Assembly: GCA_005882415.1 (NCBI GenBank)
Contig: VBAE01000084.1
Span: 3,242-24,551 of the forward strand
DNA: 21,310 nucleotides
Source: Alphaproteobacteria bacterium
GTDB taxonomy: Bacteria > Pseudomonadota > Alphaproteobacteria > Sphingomonadales > Sphingomonadaceae
Direction of reading: 5' to 3'
Notes under the pieces: generated by a model
Told to the model about the DNA's origin: nothing
Seen by the model: the letters and a program-made list of their open reading frames with translations, nothing else
Database searches by the model: none
Program-made: the position numbers and the translations under genes
Shown here: positions 6,747-14,583 of the stretch, piece after piece
How positions within the stretch are numbered: position 1 is the first letter of the stretch
Layout of the letters: each line of letters opens with the position of its first letter

Positions 6747-8573
6747 ATGTGTGGGATCATCGGAATCGTCGGCCATGGCGAAGTTGCCGGGCGGCTGTTC
6801 GACGGGCTGAAGCGGCTTGAATATCGCGGCTACGATTCCGCCGGGCTCTGCACCATCGTCGACGGACGCCTCGAACGCCGCCGCGCCGAGGGCAAGCTCG
6901 ACAATCTCGCGAAGGTGCTGGCCGAGGACCCGCTGCCGGGCGAGGTCGGCATCGCCCACACGCGCTGGGCCACCCACGGCGCCCCCACCCGCGACAACGC
7001 CCACCCGCATGCGACCGCGGAAGTGGCGCTGGTCCACAACGGCATCATCGAGAATTTCCGGCCGCTCCGCGAGGAGCTGCTCGCCGAAGGGCGGACCTTC
7101 GAGAGCGAGACCGACACCGAGGTCGTCGCCCATCTCGTGAGCCGCGAGATCGAGGGGGGCGCTTCGCCGCGGGAGGCGGTGAGCCGCACGCTGAAGCGAA
7201 TCCACGGCGCCTTCAGCCTCGCGATCCTGATGAAGCGCTGGCCGGACATGCTGATCGGCGCCCGCCTCGGCTCGCCTTTGGTCGTCGGCTATGGCGAGGA
7301 CGAGACCTATCTCGGCTCCGACGCGCTGGCGCTCGCGCCGCTGACCCAGAAGATCGCCTATCTCGAGGAAGGCGACTGGGTCGTCATCACCCGCGACGGC
7401 AGCCAGATCTACGATCGCGACGACAATCCGGTGGAGCGCGCGGTCACCCATTCGGGCGCGAGCGCGGCGCGGATCGAGAAGGGCAATCACCGCCACTTCA
7501 TGCAGAAGGAGATTTTCGAGCAGCCGACCGTGGTCGCGCAGACCCTCGGCTCCTATCTCCGCCCGCTGGAGCAGAAGGTCGCCCTCCCCGACATGGACGT
7601 CGATTTCGCCGACGTGCCGCGGATCACCATCGTTGCCTGCGGGACCAGCTTCTACGCCGGCATGGTCGCCAAATATTGGCTGGAGCAGTTCGCCCGCGTC
7701 CCGGTCGAGCTCGATATCGCGTCGGAGTTCCGTTACCGCCAGCCGGTGCTCGAGAAAGGGGGGATGGCCCTGTTCATCTCGCAATCCGGCGAGACCGCGG
7801 ATACGCTCGCAGCGCTCCGCCACGCCCGCGCCGAAGGGCAACGGATTGCCGTCGTCGTCAACGTCCCCACCAGCTCGATGGCGCGGGAAGCGGACATCCT
7901 CCTCCCCACCCATGCGGGGCCGGAGATCGGAGTCGCCTCGACCAAGGCCTTTACCTGCCAGCTCGCGGTCCTCGCCGCCCTCGCCGCCAAGGTGGCGCGC
8001 GACAAGGGCCGGCTGACCCAGGAGGAGGAGCAGGAGATCGTGCTTCACCTCACCGAAGCGCCGGCGGCGATGAACGCGGCGCTCCGCCACGACGAGGAGA
8101 TCGAGGCGATGGCGCCCATCGTCGCCCGCGCCCGCGACGTCCTCTATCTCGGCCGCGGCCCGGAATATCCGATGGCGATGGAAGGCGCGCTTAAATTGAA
8201 GGAGATCAGCTACATCCACGCCGAAGGCTATGCCGCCGGCGAGATGAAGCACGGCCCGATCGCCCTCATCGACGACAATGTCCCCGTCATCGTCCTCGCG
8301 CCTTCGGGGCCTTTGTTCGAGAAGACGGTGTCCAACATGCAGGAAGTCCAGGCGCGCGGCGGGCGGGTGATCCTGATCTCCGACGCGGAGGGCCTCGCCC
8401 TCGCCGCCGACGACCGGATCGTCGCGACCATCGAGATGCCCAAGGTCCACCCCCTGATCGCGCCTCTGGTCTATGCGATCCCGGTCCAGCTCCTCGCTTA
8501 TCACGTAGCGGTGGCGAAGGGCACGGACGTCGATCAGCCGCGCAACCTGGCGAAAAGCGTCACCGTCGAATAG
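6747..8573 (+). CDS. glmS: Glutamine-fructose-6-phosphate aminotransferase (isomerizing)
   Basis: GlmS makes glucosamine-6-phosphate from fructose-6-phosphate and glutamine, the first step toward UDP-GlcNAc, and so feeds GlmU nearby. The protein has 608 residues, the usual length. MCGIIGIVG places the N-terminal nucleophile Cys2 after Met removal. RRLEYRGYDSAG-like and HTRWATHGAPT segments, then VHNGIIENF, define the glutaminase domain. The two SIS domains show CGTSFYAG, SQSGETADTLAAL and GVASTKAFTCQ, then LGRGPEYPMAMEGALKLKE and HAEGYAAGEMKHGPIALI. The C-terminus is the canonical DQPRNLAKSVTVE. The ATG at 6747 is fixed by the required Cys2; the SD (GGAGA, about 6732-6736) is rather distant. 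It is complete and undamaged, unlike several neighbours. Confidence 0.98.
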   Translation: MCGIIGIVGHGEVAGRLFDGLKRLEYRGYDSAGLCTIVDGRLERRRAEGKLDNLAKVLAEDPLPGEVGIAHTRWATHGAPTRDNAHPHATAEVALVHNGIIENFRPLREELLAEGRTFESETDTEVVAHLVSREIEGGASPREAVSRTLKRIHGAFSLAILMKRWPDMLIGARLGSPLVVGYGEDETYLGSDALALAPLTQKIAYLEEGDWVVITRDGSQIYDRDDNPVERAVTHSGASAARIEKGNHRHFMQKEIFEQPTVVAQTLGSYLRPLEQKVALPDMDVDFADVPRITIVACGTSFYAGMVAKYWLEQFARVPVELDIASEFRYRQPVLEKGGMALFISQSGETADTLAALRHARAEGQRIAVVVNVPTSSMAREADILLPTHAGPEIGVASTKAFTCQLAVLAALAAKVARDKGRLTQEEEQEIVLHLTEAPAAMNAALRHDEEIEAMAPIVARARDVLYLGRGPEYPMAMEGALKLKEISYIHAEGYAAGEMKHGPIALIDDNVPVIVLAPSGPLFEKTVSNMQEVQARGGRVILISDAEGLALAADDRIVATIEMPKVHPLIAPLVYAIPVQLLAYHVAVAKGTDVDQPRNLAKSVTVE

Positions 8574-8672
8574 CCGTTCGTCGACGCAAGGCCGCAAAAA
8601 CAACGCTTTGCAGAAGACGTGCGGCGGTTGGCAGACGTTGCGTCGCGCCCGGCGTGGCTTCGGTTCACGGAT

Positions 8673-8690
8673 GCTCCCAACACAGGGAGC
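8673..8690 (+). promoter_or_regulatory. SD-sequestering hairpin before the 101-residue secreted protein
   Basis: A perfect 6-bp stem GCTCCC (8673-8678) and GGGAGC (8685-8690) with loop AACACA. The descending arm is the Shine-Dalgarno of the ATG at 8698 (AGGGAG, eight bases away), so folding would hide the ribosome site. The intergenic stretch 8574-8672 shows nothing else clear. Confidence 0.45.
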
Positions 8691-8697
8691 AACGCAC

Positions 8698-9003
8698 ATG
8701 ACCTTCAAACCCATCGCTTTCGCCGCCGCCGCCTGCCTTGCCGGCACGCTGTCAAGCTCCGCCTTCGCGGCGCCCGCAACCTCCTCGCTGTGCAATGCCG
8801 CCGGCAAGGTGGAAGTGCTCTCGCGCGCGTCCTCGGTCGATTGCGGCGACGGCGCGGCGCAGGAGATGAAGGCGCTGCGCAAGGCGCGCGGGCTCTATAG
8901 CAACAACGTCCTCATCGACTGGAAGGACAAGATGGCGATCGAGACCCGGATCGAGAATCGTCTTCGCGTCCTGTCGCAGCAGCAGAGCGCGACCCGCGGC
9001 TGA
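8698..9003 (+). CDS. Small secreted protein of unknown function
   Basis: The 101-residue protein has a clear signal peptide (MTFKPIAFAAAACLAGTLSS, with cleavage probably after SAFA). The mature part of about 75 residues holds two cysteines (SSLCNAAG and VDCGDG) that could form a disulfide. A charged alpha-helical region follows: AQEMKALRKARG, then YSNNVLIDWKDKMAIETRIE, then LRVLSQQQ. I do not recognise the family. The start is set by AGGGAG eight bases upstream of the ATG. That SD sits inside a hairpin. It lies between glmS and another small secreted-protein gene on the same strand, 164 bp before the latter. GC-rich third codon positions support a real gene. Confidence 0.68.
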   Translation: MTFKPIAFAAAACLAGTLSSSAFAAPATSSLCNAAGKVEVLSRASSVDCGDGAAQEMKALRKARGLYSNNVLIDWKDKMAIETRIENRLRVLSQQQSATRG

Positions 9004-9115
9004 CGGGTCATTTCCTCCATTTCGGACCCAACTGCCTGAAACGTTCCGCGAACCAGGGCCGAATTCCCTCCGCTTCGGATATGCTCCGCCGAGAGCCCGA
9101 GCGGCCGCATTCCTA

Positions 9116-9161
9116 GGCTCCTCTCCGTCGGCCCGCCCCCTGCGGGCCCCGGGGAGGAGCT
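9116..9161 (+). promoter_or_regulatory. Long hairpin occluding the SD of the 94-residue secreted protein
   Basis: Arms GCTCCTCTCC (9117-9126) and GGGGAGGAGC (9151-9160) pair over ten positions with one G-U wobble, and 9127 pairs with 9150. An inner 6-bp stem GGCCCG (9130-9135) / CGGGCC (9143-9148) with a 7-base loop completes it. The descending arm contains the whole SD GGGGAGGAG (9151-9159) of the ATG at 9168. The run TTCTTTC after the stem also resembles a weak terminator tail. It could be an RNA thermometer-like switch, an attenuator, or a terminator of the upstream gene. The rest of 9004-9115 shows no clear signal. Confidence 0.5.
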
Positions 9162-9167
9162 TCTTTC

Positions 9168-9452
9168 ATGCACATCCAGATGCGCGCCGCCGGCGCAGCA
9201 TTCGCGCTCGCGCTCGCGTTCGCCGCCGCGCCGGCCGCGGCCAAGGGGAGCAGCGTGGCCGCGATCAAGCAGCGCATCATCGATGCCTCGATCGCGGACT
9301 ATCCCGGCAATTGCCCCTGCCCCTATAACAGCGCCAGCAACGGCAGCCGCTGCGGCAAGCGCAGCGCCTGGAACCGGGCCGGCGGCTATTCGCCCAAATG
9401 CTTCCCGAGCGACGTCACGGCGGCCGAGGTCAAGGCGTGGCAGAGGCGCTAG
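9168..9452 (+). CDS. Small cysteine-containing secreted protein
   Basis: The 94-residue protein has a signal peptide (MHIQMRAAGAAFALALAFAA, then APAAAKG). The mature part reads SVAAIKQRIIDASIADYPGN followed by a compact motif CPCPYNSASNGSRCGKRSAW, then GGYSPKCFPSDVT. The four cysteines and the arrangement CPCPY-x-NGxxCGxRSAWxxxGGxxPxC recur, as I remember, in small exported alphaproteobacterial proteins of unknown function; I cannot name a curated family. Two disulfides or a metal site are possible. The start at 9168 follows GGGGAGGAG by eight bases. It lies 101 bp upstream of the di-haem cytochrome gene on the same strand, so an oxidation-related periplasmic role is conceivable but unproven. 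Confidence 0.72.
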   Translation: MHIQMRAAGAAFALALAFAAAPAAAKGSSVAAIKQRIIDASIADYPGNCPCPYNSASNGSRCGKRSAWNRAGGYSPKCFPSDVTAAEVKAWQRR

Positions 9453-9484
9453 GGCGGGCAGATTGCGGAAGTGCCGTAACTTGC

Positions 9485-9513
9485 CGTATCGCCCCGCTCG
9501 TTTCTCCGATACG
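9485..9513. promoter_or_regulatory. Dyad upstream of the di-haem cytochrome gene
   Basis: A perfect 7-bp inverted repeat, CGTATCG (9485-9491) and CGATACG (9507-9513), separated by 15 bases, lies 40 bp before the ATG at 9554. The half-site spacing of about two helical turns would suit a dimeric regulator. No -35/-10 pair is clear nearby. Chance occurrence is possible. Confidence 0.3.
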
Positions 9514-9553
9514 CTCCCGTGATATTTGAACGAATCTTCGGGGGAGGATCGAC

Positions 9554-11443
9554 ATGGGCGGGTTCAGGCAGATCGCATCGCATGTTCCCGTCTTTGTCTT
9601 CGGCGGACGCATAGCGACGCGGATTCTTCGGCTCGCCGGCATAGCCGCTGCAGGAAGCGCGGCGTTCGCGGTCGCAGGCCAAAGCGGCGCCCAGCCCAGC
9701 GCCTCCGGCCCGGTCTGGCTCGACCAGAATTGGAGCGCCACCGAGCGCGCCTGGTTCCACCATGCCGCCCAGGGCACCTCGACCATCCCCGTCCCCTACG
9801 AATGGTTCATGGCGCTGGAGCAGCCCGATTCCCGCGGCATGCTCGCCGACCCGGCCTATCTCGACCAGTTCGGATTCATCCCCAGCCCGCGCGGCGACGG
9901 CAATCCGGACGGGCTTCCGATCGGCTTCGCCCGCTCCGACAGCATCGATCCCGCAAACGGCCAGCGCATCAGCCAGATCGGCTTCAGCTGCGGCGCCTGC
10001 CACACCGGCCGCATCGATTATCGCGGCGTCAACATGCTGATCGACGGCGGCCCGGCGCTGACCAATCTGGGCATGTTCCGCAACGCGCTGGCCAAGTCGC
10101 TCGCCAAGGCGGCCGACCTCAGGAACGGCAATTTCGACCGCTTCGCGCGGCGGCTGCTCCCGAACGCGCAGCCCCTCAGCAAAGAGCGGGTAGAGCTGTG
10201 GAAGAAGCTCACCGGCGGCCTGATCAAGGGCCTCATCGCCAAGCTCGAGCTAGACGGCCGCGGCCAGGGCACGGTCGAGGAGGGCTTCGGCCGGCTCGAC
10301 GCGCTCAACCGAATCGGCAACGAGGTCTTCGCCAATCAGATGGGCCGCCCGGACAATTTGAAGGCGCTGACCGCCCCGGTTGCCTATCCGCATATCTGGG
10401 ACACGAGCTGGTTCGACTGGGTCCAGTATAACAGCTCCATCGAGCAGCCGATGGTCCGCAACGCGGGCGAGGCGATGGGGGTCAGCGCCAAGGTCAATTG
10501 GGGGAAGGGGAGCACCCCGCTGTTCACCTCGACGGTACCGGTCGACAATCTCCACCGGATCGAGAGCAGCATCGCCGGCCCCCGCCAGCCGCAGGAGGGG
10601 CGCCAGTTCACCGGCCTTCGCGCACCGGCCTGGCCGGGGAACATCCTGCCGCCGGTCGACGCGGCCCTCGCGGAGCGGGGCGCCGGGCTGTACCGCGAAA
10701 TGCATTGCGGCGGCTGCCACCTCCCCGCGCCGAACACCGAGGAATTCTGGACGGGCAACCACTGGACTCCGGCCAATGCCGCCGGCGAGCGCTATCTCGC
10801 ATTGAAGGTGATCCCGGTCAGCGCCGTCGGCACCGACGAAGCGCAGGCGGCCGATATGGACAAGCGCACCATCGTCGCGTCGAAGTCGATCGGCTTCCCG
10901 AACGCGATCCGGGCGAGCGGAAGCCGGGACGCCGTCTACGGCTTCGGCGGAGCGCTCGGCTCCGCGGTCGAGAAGGTGGTGAACCGCTGGTACGATACGA
11001 ACAACATCCCTGCCGCCCAGCGCGAGTCGATGAACGGCAACCGGCCCAACGGTATCCGCAGCCGCTTCCCCAACCAAAGCGGCGTCCTCGCTTACACCGC
11101 GCGGCCATTGGACGGCATCTGGGCGACCGCGCCCTATCTCCACAACGGCTCGGTCCCGACCCTCTACGACCTGTTCTCGCCCTACAACGAGCGCCCGGCG
11201 AGCTTCTGGCTCGGCAATCGCGAGTTCGATCCCGTGAAGGTCGGCTACCGCACCGACAAGATCCCCAACGGCTTCCTCCTCGTCGCCCGCGACGCGCAGG
11301 GCCGGGCGGTGCGCGGCAATTGGAACGGCGGGCACCTCTTCGAAACCCCCGCCGCCGGAGCCGCCCGCCGCCCAGGCACCATCGGCCGCGGCCTCACCCC
11401 GGACGAGCGCCGCGCTTTGGTCGAATATCTGAAGACGCTGTAG
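9554..11443 (+). CDS. RoxA/MauG-like di-haem cytochrome c
   Basis: The 629-residue protein has two c-type haem sites: SCGACH (Cys146, Cys149, His150) and HCGGCH (Cys385, Cys388, His389). The N-terminal part WLDQNWSATERAWFHH, then IPVPYEWFMALEQP, YLDQFGFIPS and NPDGLPIGFAR, is characteristic of the RoxA/latex-oxygenase-like branch of di-haem cytochrome c peroxidase proteins. Further segments include WFDWVQYNSSIEQPMVRNAG and WATAPYLHNGSVPTLYDL. Family members act in the periplasm. Some cleave polyisoprene with O2, others are peroxidases or uncharacterised. An N-terminal hydrophobic segment at about residues 27-42 suggests export. The ATG at 9554 has GGGGAGG six bases upstream. The substrate cannot be assigned. 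It stands alone apart from the small secreted protein 101 bp upstream. Confidence 0.88.
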   Translation: MGGFRQIASHVPVFVFGGRIATRILRLAGIAAAGSAAFAVAGQSGAQPSASGPVWLDQNWSATERAWFHHAAQGTSTIPVPYEWFMALEQPDSRGMLADPAYLDQFGFIPSPRGDGNPDGLPIGFARSDSIDPANGQRISQIGFSCGACHTGRIDYRGVNMLIDGGPALTNLGMFRNALAKSLAKAADLRNGNFDRFARRLLPNAQPLSKERVELWKKLTGGLIKGLIAKLELDGRGQGTVEEGFGRLDALNRIGNEVFANQMGRPDNLKALTAPVAYPHIWDTSWFDWVQYNSSIEQPMVRNAGEAMGVSAKVNWGKGSTPLFTSTVPVDNLHRIESSIAGPRQPQEGRQFTGLRAPAWPGNILPPVDAALAERGAGLYREMHCGGCHLPAPNTEEFWTGNHWTPANAAGERYLALKVIPVSAVGTDEAQAADMDKRTIVASKSIGFPNAIRASGSRDAVYGFGGALGSAVEKVVNRWYDTNNIPAAQRESMNGNRPNGIRSRFPNQSGVLAYTARPLDGIWATAPYLHNGSVPTLYDLFSPYNERPASFWLGNREFDPVKVGYRTDKIPNGFLLVARDAQGRAVRGNWNGGHLFETPAAGAARRPGTIGRGLTPDERRALVEYLKTL

Positions 11444-11447
11444 GCTC

Positions 11448-11531
11448 CGTCATTGCGAGGAGCGAAGCGACGCGGCAATCCAGTCTGACTCCGAGGCCGC
11501 ACTGGATTGCTTCGCTTCGCTCGCAATGACG
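11448..11531. repeat. Dispersed palindromic repeat, copy 2 (inverted relative to copy 1)
   Basis: An 84-bp element with the same outer arms CGTCATTGCGAG / CTCGCAATGACG and the same long and short halves as 5310-5392, but with the halves exchanged: the long half (GGAGCGAAGCGACGCGGCAA) comes first. The reverse complement of its core matches copy 1 closely. It fills the tail-to-tail gap between the di-haem cytochrome stop (11443) and the LysR stop (11539). Confidence 0.88.
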
Positions 11532-11538
11532 ACCTGAG

Positions 11539-12438
11539 TTAGCCCAGCTTGAACAGGCCCTTCGCCGCCTCGACCTCGTCGCGGATGAAGCGGACGACGG
11601 CTTTCACCCGGGCCAGGCCGGCGAGATCCTGGTGGACGGTGAGCCAGAGCGAGCGGGTGAGGCTGACCTCGTCCGCCAGCACCCGCATTAGTCCCGGCTC
11701 GCCGCCTGCGAGGAATGCGGGAAGGACGCACAGGCCCGCCCCGGCGAGCGTCGCTCGGAGCTGGGCGACGAGGTTCGAGCTCTCCACGGACGTGGTGCCG
11801 CCCGGCGCGACATGCTGGAGGAAATCGAGCTCCGGAAAATGGAGCAGCTCGCCGATATAGCTGACGAAGACGTGGCGGCGCAGATCCGCCGCGCTCCCGA
11901 TCGGCGCCGCCCGCTCGAGATAAGAGGGCGCGGCGTAGAGGGCGAGGTCGTAGTCGATCAGCTTCGAGACGGTTAGGCGCCCCGCGGGAGGCCGGCTGAC
12001 CGAGACGACCACATCCGCGTCGCGCCGCGACAGGCTGAACACGGCCGAAGCGGCCACGAGCTGCACGGTCAGCCCCGGGTGGAGCGCCTTGAGCTTGGCC
12101 GCCCGCGGGGCGAGGAAATAGCTTCCGAAGCCCTCCGGCGAACCGATTCGGACCGCGCCCTCGACCAGGGCCGCGCTTCCGCCCACGGAATCGGCGGCGC
12201 CGATCGCAAGCCGCTCCATCTCCTCGGCGCTGGCGAGCAGCCGCCGGCCCTCGTCGGTGGGCGTGTATCCGGAGGGGCTCCGGTCGAACAATTTGGCGCC
12301 GAGCGCATGCTCTAGCCCCGCCAGCCGCCGGGATAGAGTCGAATGGTCGAGCCCGAGCCGGGCGGCGGCCGCGGTCAGCCGCCCGCTCCGTGCCACGGCG
12401 AGGAAGCTCTTCAGGTCGTTCCAGTCGAACTCGGCCAT
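11539..12438 (-). CDS. LysR-family transcriptional regulator
   Basis: The 299-residue protein begins MAEFDWNDLKSFLAVARSGR. The winged helix-turn-helix at residues 5-65 contains LTAAAARLGLDHSTLSRRLA and LGAKLFDRSPSGYTPTDEG, the classic LysR N-terminus. The remainder fits the periplasmic-binding-like effector domain (GAVRIGSPEGFGSYFLAP, DADVVVSVSRP, LCVLPAFLAGGEPGL). The ATG at 12438 is preferred over an upstream in-frame ATG at 12477 because GGAAG lies seven bases before it and the domain begins there. It is divergent from the 63-residue ORF and phaC across a 95-bp gap, so it may control those genes and itself. The effector is unknown. Its stop is adjacent to repeat copy 2. Confidence 0.92.
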   Translation of the reverse strand: MAEFDWNDLKSFLAVARSGRLTAAAARLGLDHSTLSRRLAGLEHALGAKLFDRSPSGYTPTDEGRRLLASAEEMERLAIGAADSVGGSAALVEGAVRIGSPEGFGSYFLAPRAAKLKALHPGLTVQLVAASAVFSLSRRDADVVVSVSRPPAGRLTVSKLIDYDLALYAAPSYLERAAPIGSAADLRRHVFVSYIGELLHFPELDFLQHVAPGGTTSVESSNLVAQLRATLAGAGLCVLPAFLAGGEPGLMRVLADEVSLTRSLWLTVHQDLAGLARVKAVVRFIRDEVEAAKGLFKLG

Positions 12439-12533
12439 ATGTGAACTTCCGCACAGCGGTTGCGGGACATTCCCCATGGAATTGCGCCGCCCCTTATGAG
12501 AGAGGGGCGCACCCCATACAAGAGGAAGCACCC
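12439..12533. promoter_or_regulatory. Divergent control region between LysR gene and phaC-side ORF
   Basis: This 95-bp gap between divergent starts holds an imperfect dyad TTCCGCA (12447-12453) / TGCGGGA (12461-12467) and a perfect 7-bp inverted repeat CGCCCCT (12488-12494) / AGGGGCG (12503-12509). LysR proteins usually bind such dyads between themselves and a divergent target. The exact box and the -35/-10 elements cannot be fixed by eye. Confidence 0.4.
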
Positions 12534-12725
12534 ATGTTCGAGGCTCAGGCGGCCGCGGCGAACGCCGAACGCGATTTGATCGTTGGCGAAATGCAGCATG
12601 CGGATTTCCGCACACCGGCCGATCCCGAGGCCGGCTGGGCGATGCGCAACCCGGACCGGGCCGCCCTCTTCCTCTTCGTCACCCCCCGCGACTGCGGCGC
12701 GCTCGAGGAACTGATGGCGCTGTGA
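12534..12725 (+). CDS. Small conserved-looking ORF upstream of phaC
   Basis: The ORF encodes 63 residues: MFEAQAAAANAERDLIVGEM, then QHADFRTPADPEAGWAMRN, then PDRAALFLFVTPRDCGALEE and LMAL. The N-terminal half looks helical and acidic; no signal peptide or membrane segment is seen. An AGGAAG SD lies six bases before the ATG, and third positions are GC-rich as in real genes here. It is divergent from the LysR gene and ends 26 bp before phaC, so all three may form a regulated unit. No family is recognised. A granule-associated or regulatory role would be pure guesswork. Confidence 0.55.
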   Translation: MFEAQAAAANAERDLIVGEMQHADFRTPADPEAGWAMRNPDRAALFLFVTPRDCGALEELMAL

Positions 12726-12751
12726 GAGCGCTTGGGGCAGGAGAGGTCGCC

Positions 12752-14551
12752 ATGCCCACTTCCCCGATCTTCAAGCTTCCCGACAGCATCCCGACCCCGT
12801 CCGAGCTCGCCGAAGCCTGGTCGAAAGTGGTCGCCAACGCCATCCAGCTCGCCGGCGCCGCCACCGAGCGTTCGCTGAGCCCACAGGCGCCCAAGCCGTT
12901 CGACGCCGCCGCTCCGGCCCGCGCCTTCGGTGCCTTCGCCGCCCATCTCTTCGCCAATCCGTCCGAGCTCCTCGCCGCCCAGCAGAAGGCGGCCTCCGAC
13001 TGGATGAAGCTCTGGACCAATGCCGCCGCGCGCGCCGCCGGCGCGGAGGCCGAGCCCGTAATCGCCCCCGAGCGGGGCGACCGCCGCTTCAAGGACCCGG
13101 CCTGGGATGAGGAGCCGGTCTTCGACTATCTGAAGCAGGCCTATCTGCTCACCGCCCGCCGCGCTGCCGAGCTGATCCAGGGCGCCGAGGGGCTGGACGA
13201 GGCGACCCGGACCAAGGTCGACTTCTTCACCCAGCAATATCTGAACGCGCTCAGCCCCGCGAATTTCGCCTTCACCAACCCCGAGGCGATCCGCCGCGCG
13301 ATCGACACGGGCTCGCTCAGTCTCCTCTCCGGCCTCGCCAATTTGCTCGCCGACGCCGCGTCCGACGCGGGCCTGGTCCAGCGCCGGGCATCCGAAGAGT
13401 TCGAGCTCGGCGTCACCATCGCCGCCACCCCGGGCAGCGTCCTCTACCAGAACGCGCTGATGCAGCTCATCCAATATTCGCCCACGACGGACGAGGTGTA
13501 CCGGCGCCCGGTCCTCTACGTGCCGCCGCTGGTGAACAAATATTACCTGCTCGACCTCCAGCCCAAGTCGAGCCTGATCCGCTGGCTGGTCGAGCAAGGC
13601 CACACCGTGTTCGTCGTCTCCTGGGTCAATCCCGGCCCCGAACTCGCCGACATGGACATCGCCGATTATATCAAGCTCGGCCCCGTCGCTGCGCTGGACG
13701 CGATCGAGAAGGCCACCGGCGAGCGCGAGGTCGATATGTTCGGCTTCTGCATGGGCGGCACCCTCGTCGCCATCGCGCTGGCTTACCTTGCCGCGAAGGG
13801 GGAGGGCGACCGCGTCGCCTCCGCCACCACCATCGGCACCTTGTTCGATTTCTCGAACCTGGGGCAATGGGCCGCCTTCACCGAGCCGGAGCAGCTCCGC
13901 GCGATGGAGCGGCATCTGCTGCACAAGGGCTTCCTCGCCTCGCAGGACCTCCAGGCCCTGTTCTCCGCGGTGCGCGCCAACGACCTCATCTGGTCGTCGG
14001 TGGTGAACCATTATCTGATGGACCGCGAGGCGCCGCCCAGCGACATCCTCTACTGGTTCGCCGACGGCGCCCACATCCCGCGCGCCTTCCTCCTCTCCTG
14101 GGCGCACGACATATTGCGCGGCAACAAGCTGCGCGAGCCGGGCGGCCTGGTCCTCGACGGCGTCGCGATCGACCTCGGCAAGGTCGAGACTCCGCTGACC
14201 GCGATCAGCCTCAAGGACGACCATGTCTCCGCCTGGACGGCGACCTACGACAGCGCCCGGCTGTTCGGCGGCGACGTGACCTTCATGCTCGGCGGAAGCG
14301 GCCACAATGCCGGCGTGATCAACCCGCCCAGCGCCAACAAGCACGGCTATTGGACCAACGACGCCCTCCCCGAGACGGCCGAGCAATGGCTCGAAGGGGC
14401 GATCCGCAACGAAGGCAGCTGGTGGCCCTGGTGGCAATCGCGGTTAAGCGACGGCGGCAAGGCGGAGAAAGTCCCGGCCCGGGTGCCGGGCGACGGCGAG
14501 CTGGCGGTCATGGAGCCTGCCCCAGGGAGCTACGTCCGCAATCGGGGCTGA
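12752..14551 (+). CDS. phaC: Class I poly(3-hydroxyalkanoate) synthase
   Basis: PhaC polymerises 3-hydroxyacyl-CoA on the surface of PHA granules in the cytoplasm. The protein has 599 residues, standard for class I. The lipase-like box GFCMGG carries Cys333. Catalytic Asp is in LKDDHVSAW (Asp489 or 490) and His518 in GSGHNAGVINPP, spaced as Cys319-Asp480-His508 of the R. eutropha enzyme. Further family segments are VLYQNALMQLIQYSPTTDEV, RRPVLYVPPLVNKYYLLDLQ, LIRWLVEQGHTVFVVSWVNP and ANDLIWSSVVNHYL. The ATG at 12752 has AGGAGAGG six bases upstream. No phaA, phaB or phasin gene is in the window. The chain shows no internal deletion compared with the family. A terminator was not found directly after it. 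Confidence 0.96.
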   Translation: MPTSPIFKLPDSIPTPSELAEAWSKVVANAIQLAGAATERSLSPQAPKPFDAAAPARAFGAFAAHLFANPSELLAAQQKAASDWMKLWTNAAARAAGAEAEPVIAPERGDRRFKDPAWDEEPVFDYLKQAYLLTARRAAELIQGAEGLDEATRTKVDFFTQQYLNALSPANFAFTNPEAIRRAIDTGSLSLLSGLANLLADAASDAGLVQRRASEEFELGVTIAATPGSVLYQNALMQLIQYSPTTDEVYRRPVLYVPPLVNKYYLLDLQPKSSLIRWLVEQGHTVFVVSWVNPGPELADMDIADYIKLGPVAALDAIEKATGEREVDMFGFCMGGTLVAIALAYLAAKGEGDRVASATTIGTLFDFSNLGQWAAFTEPEQLRAMERHLLHKGFLASQDLQALFSAVRANDLIWSSVVNHYLMDREAPPSDILYWFADGAHIPRAFLLSWAHDILRGNKLREPGGLVLDGVAIDLGKVETPLTAISLKDDHVSAWTATYDSARLFGGDVTFMLGGSGHNAGVINPPSANKHGYWTNDALPETAEQWLEGAIRNEGSWWPWWQSRLSDGGKAEKVPARVPGDGELAVMEPAPGSYVRNRG

Positions 14552-14583
14552 GTTGGCGCGCCAGATGTGCTATGGCGAGTCCC

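Noticed and set aside
6642..8882. 746-codon open frame on the minus strand opposite glmS
   Set aside because: Antisense of intact glmS, rich in D, R, H and G residues with no recognisable motif or SD.
10250..11335. 361-codon minus-strand frame inside the di-haem cytochrome gene
   Set aside because: Shadow of a gene with clear haem motifs; no family features.
12545..14437. 630-codon open frame on the minus strand opposite phaC
   Set aside because: It is the antisense of an unmistakable phaC; composition is typical of shadow frames in GC-rich DNA and no domain is visible.
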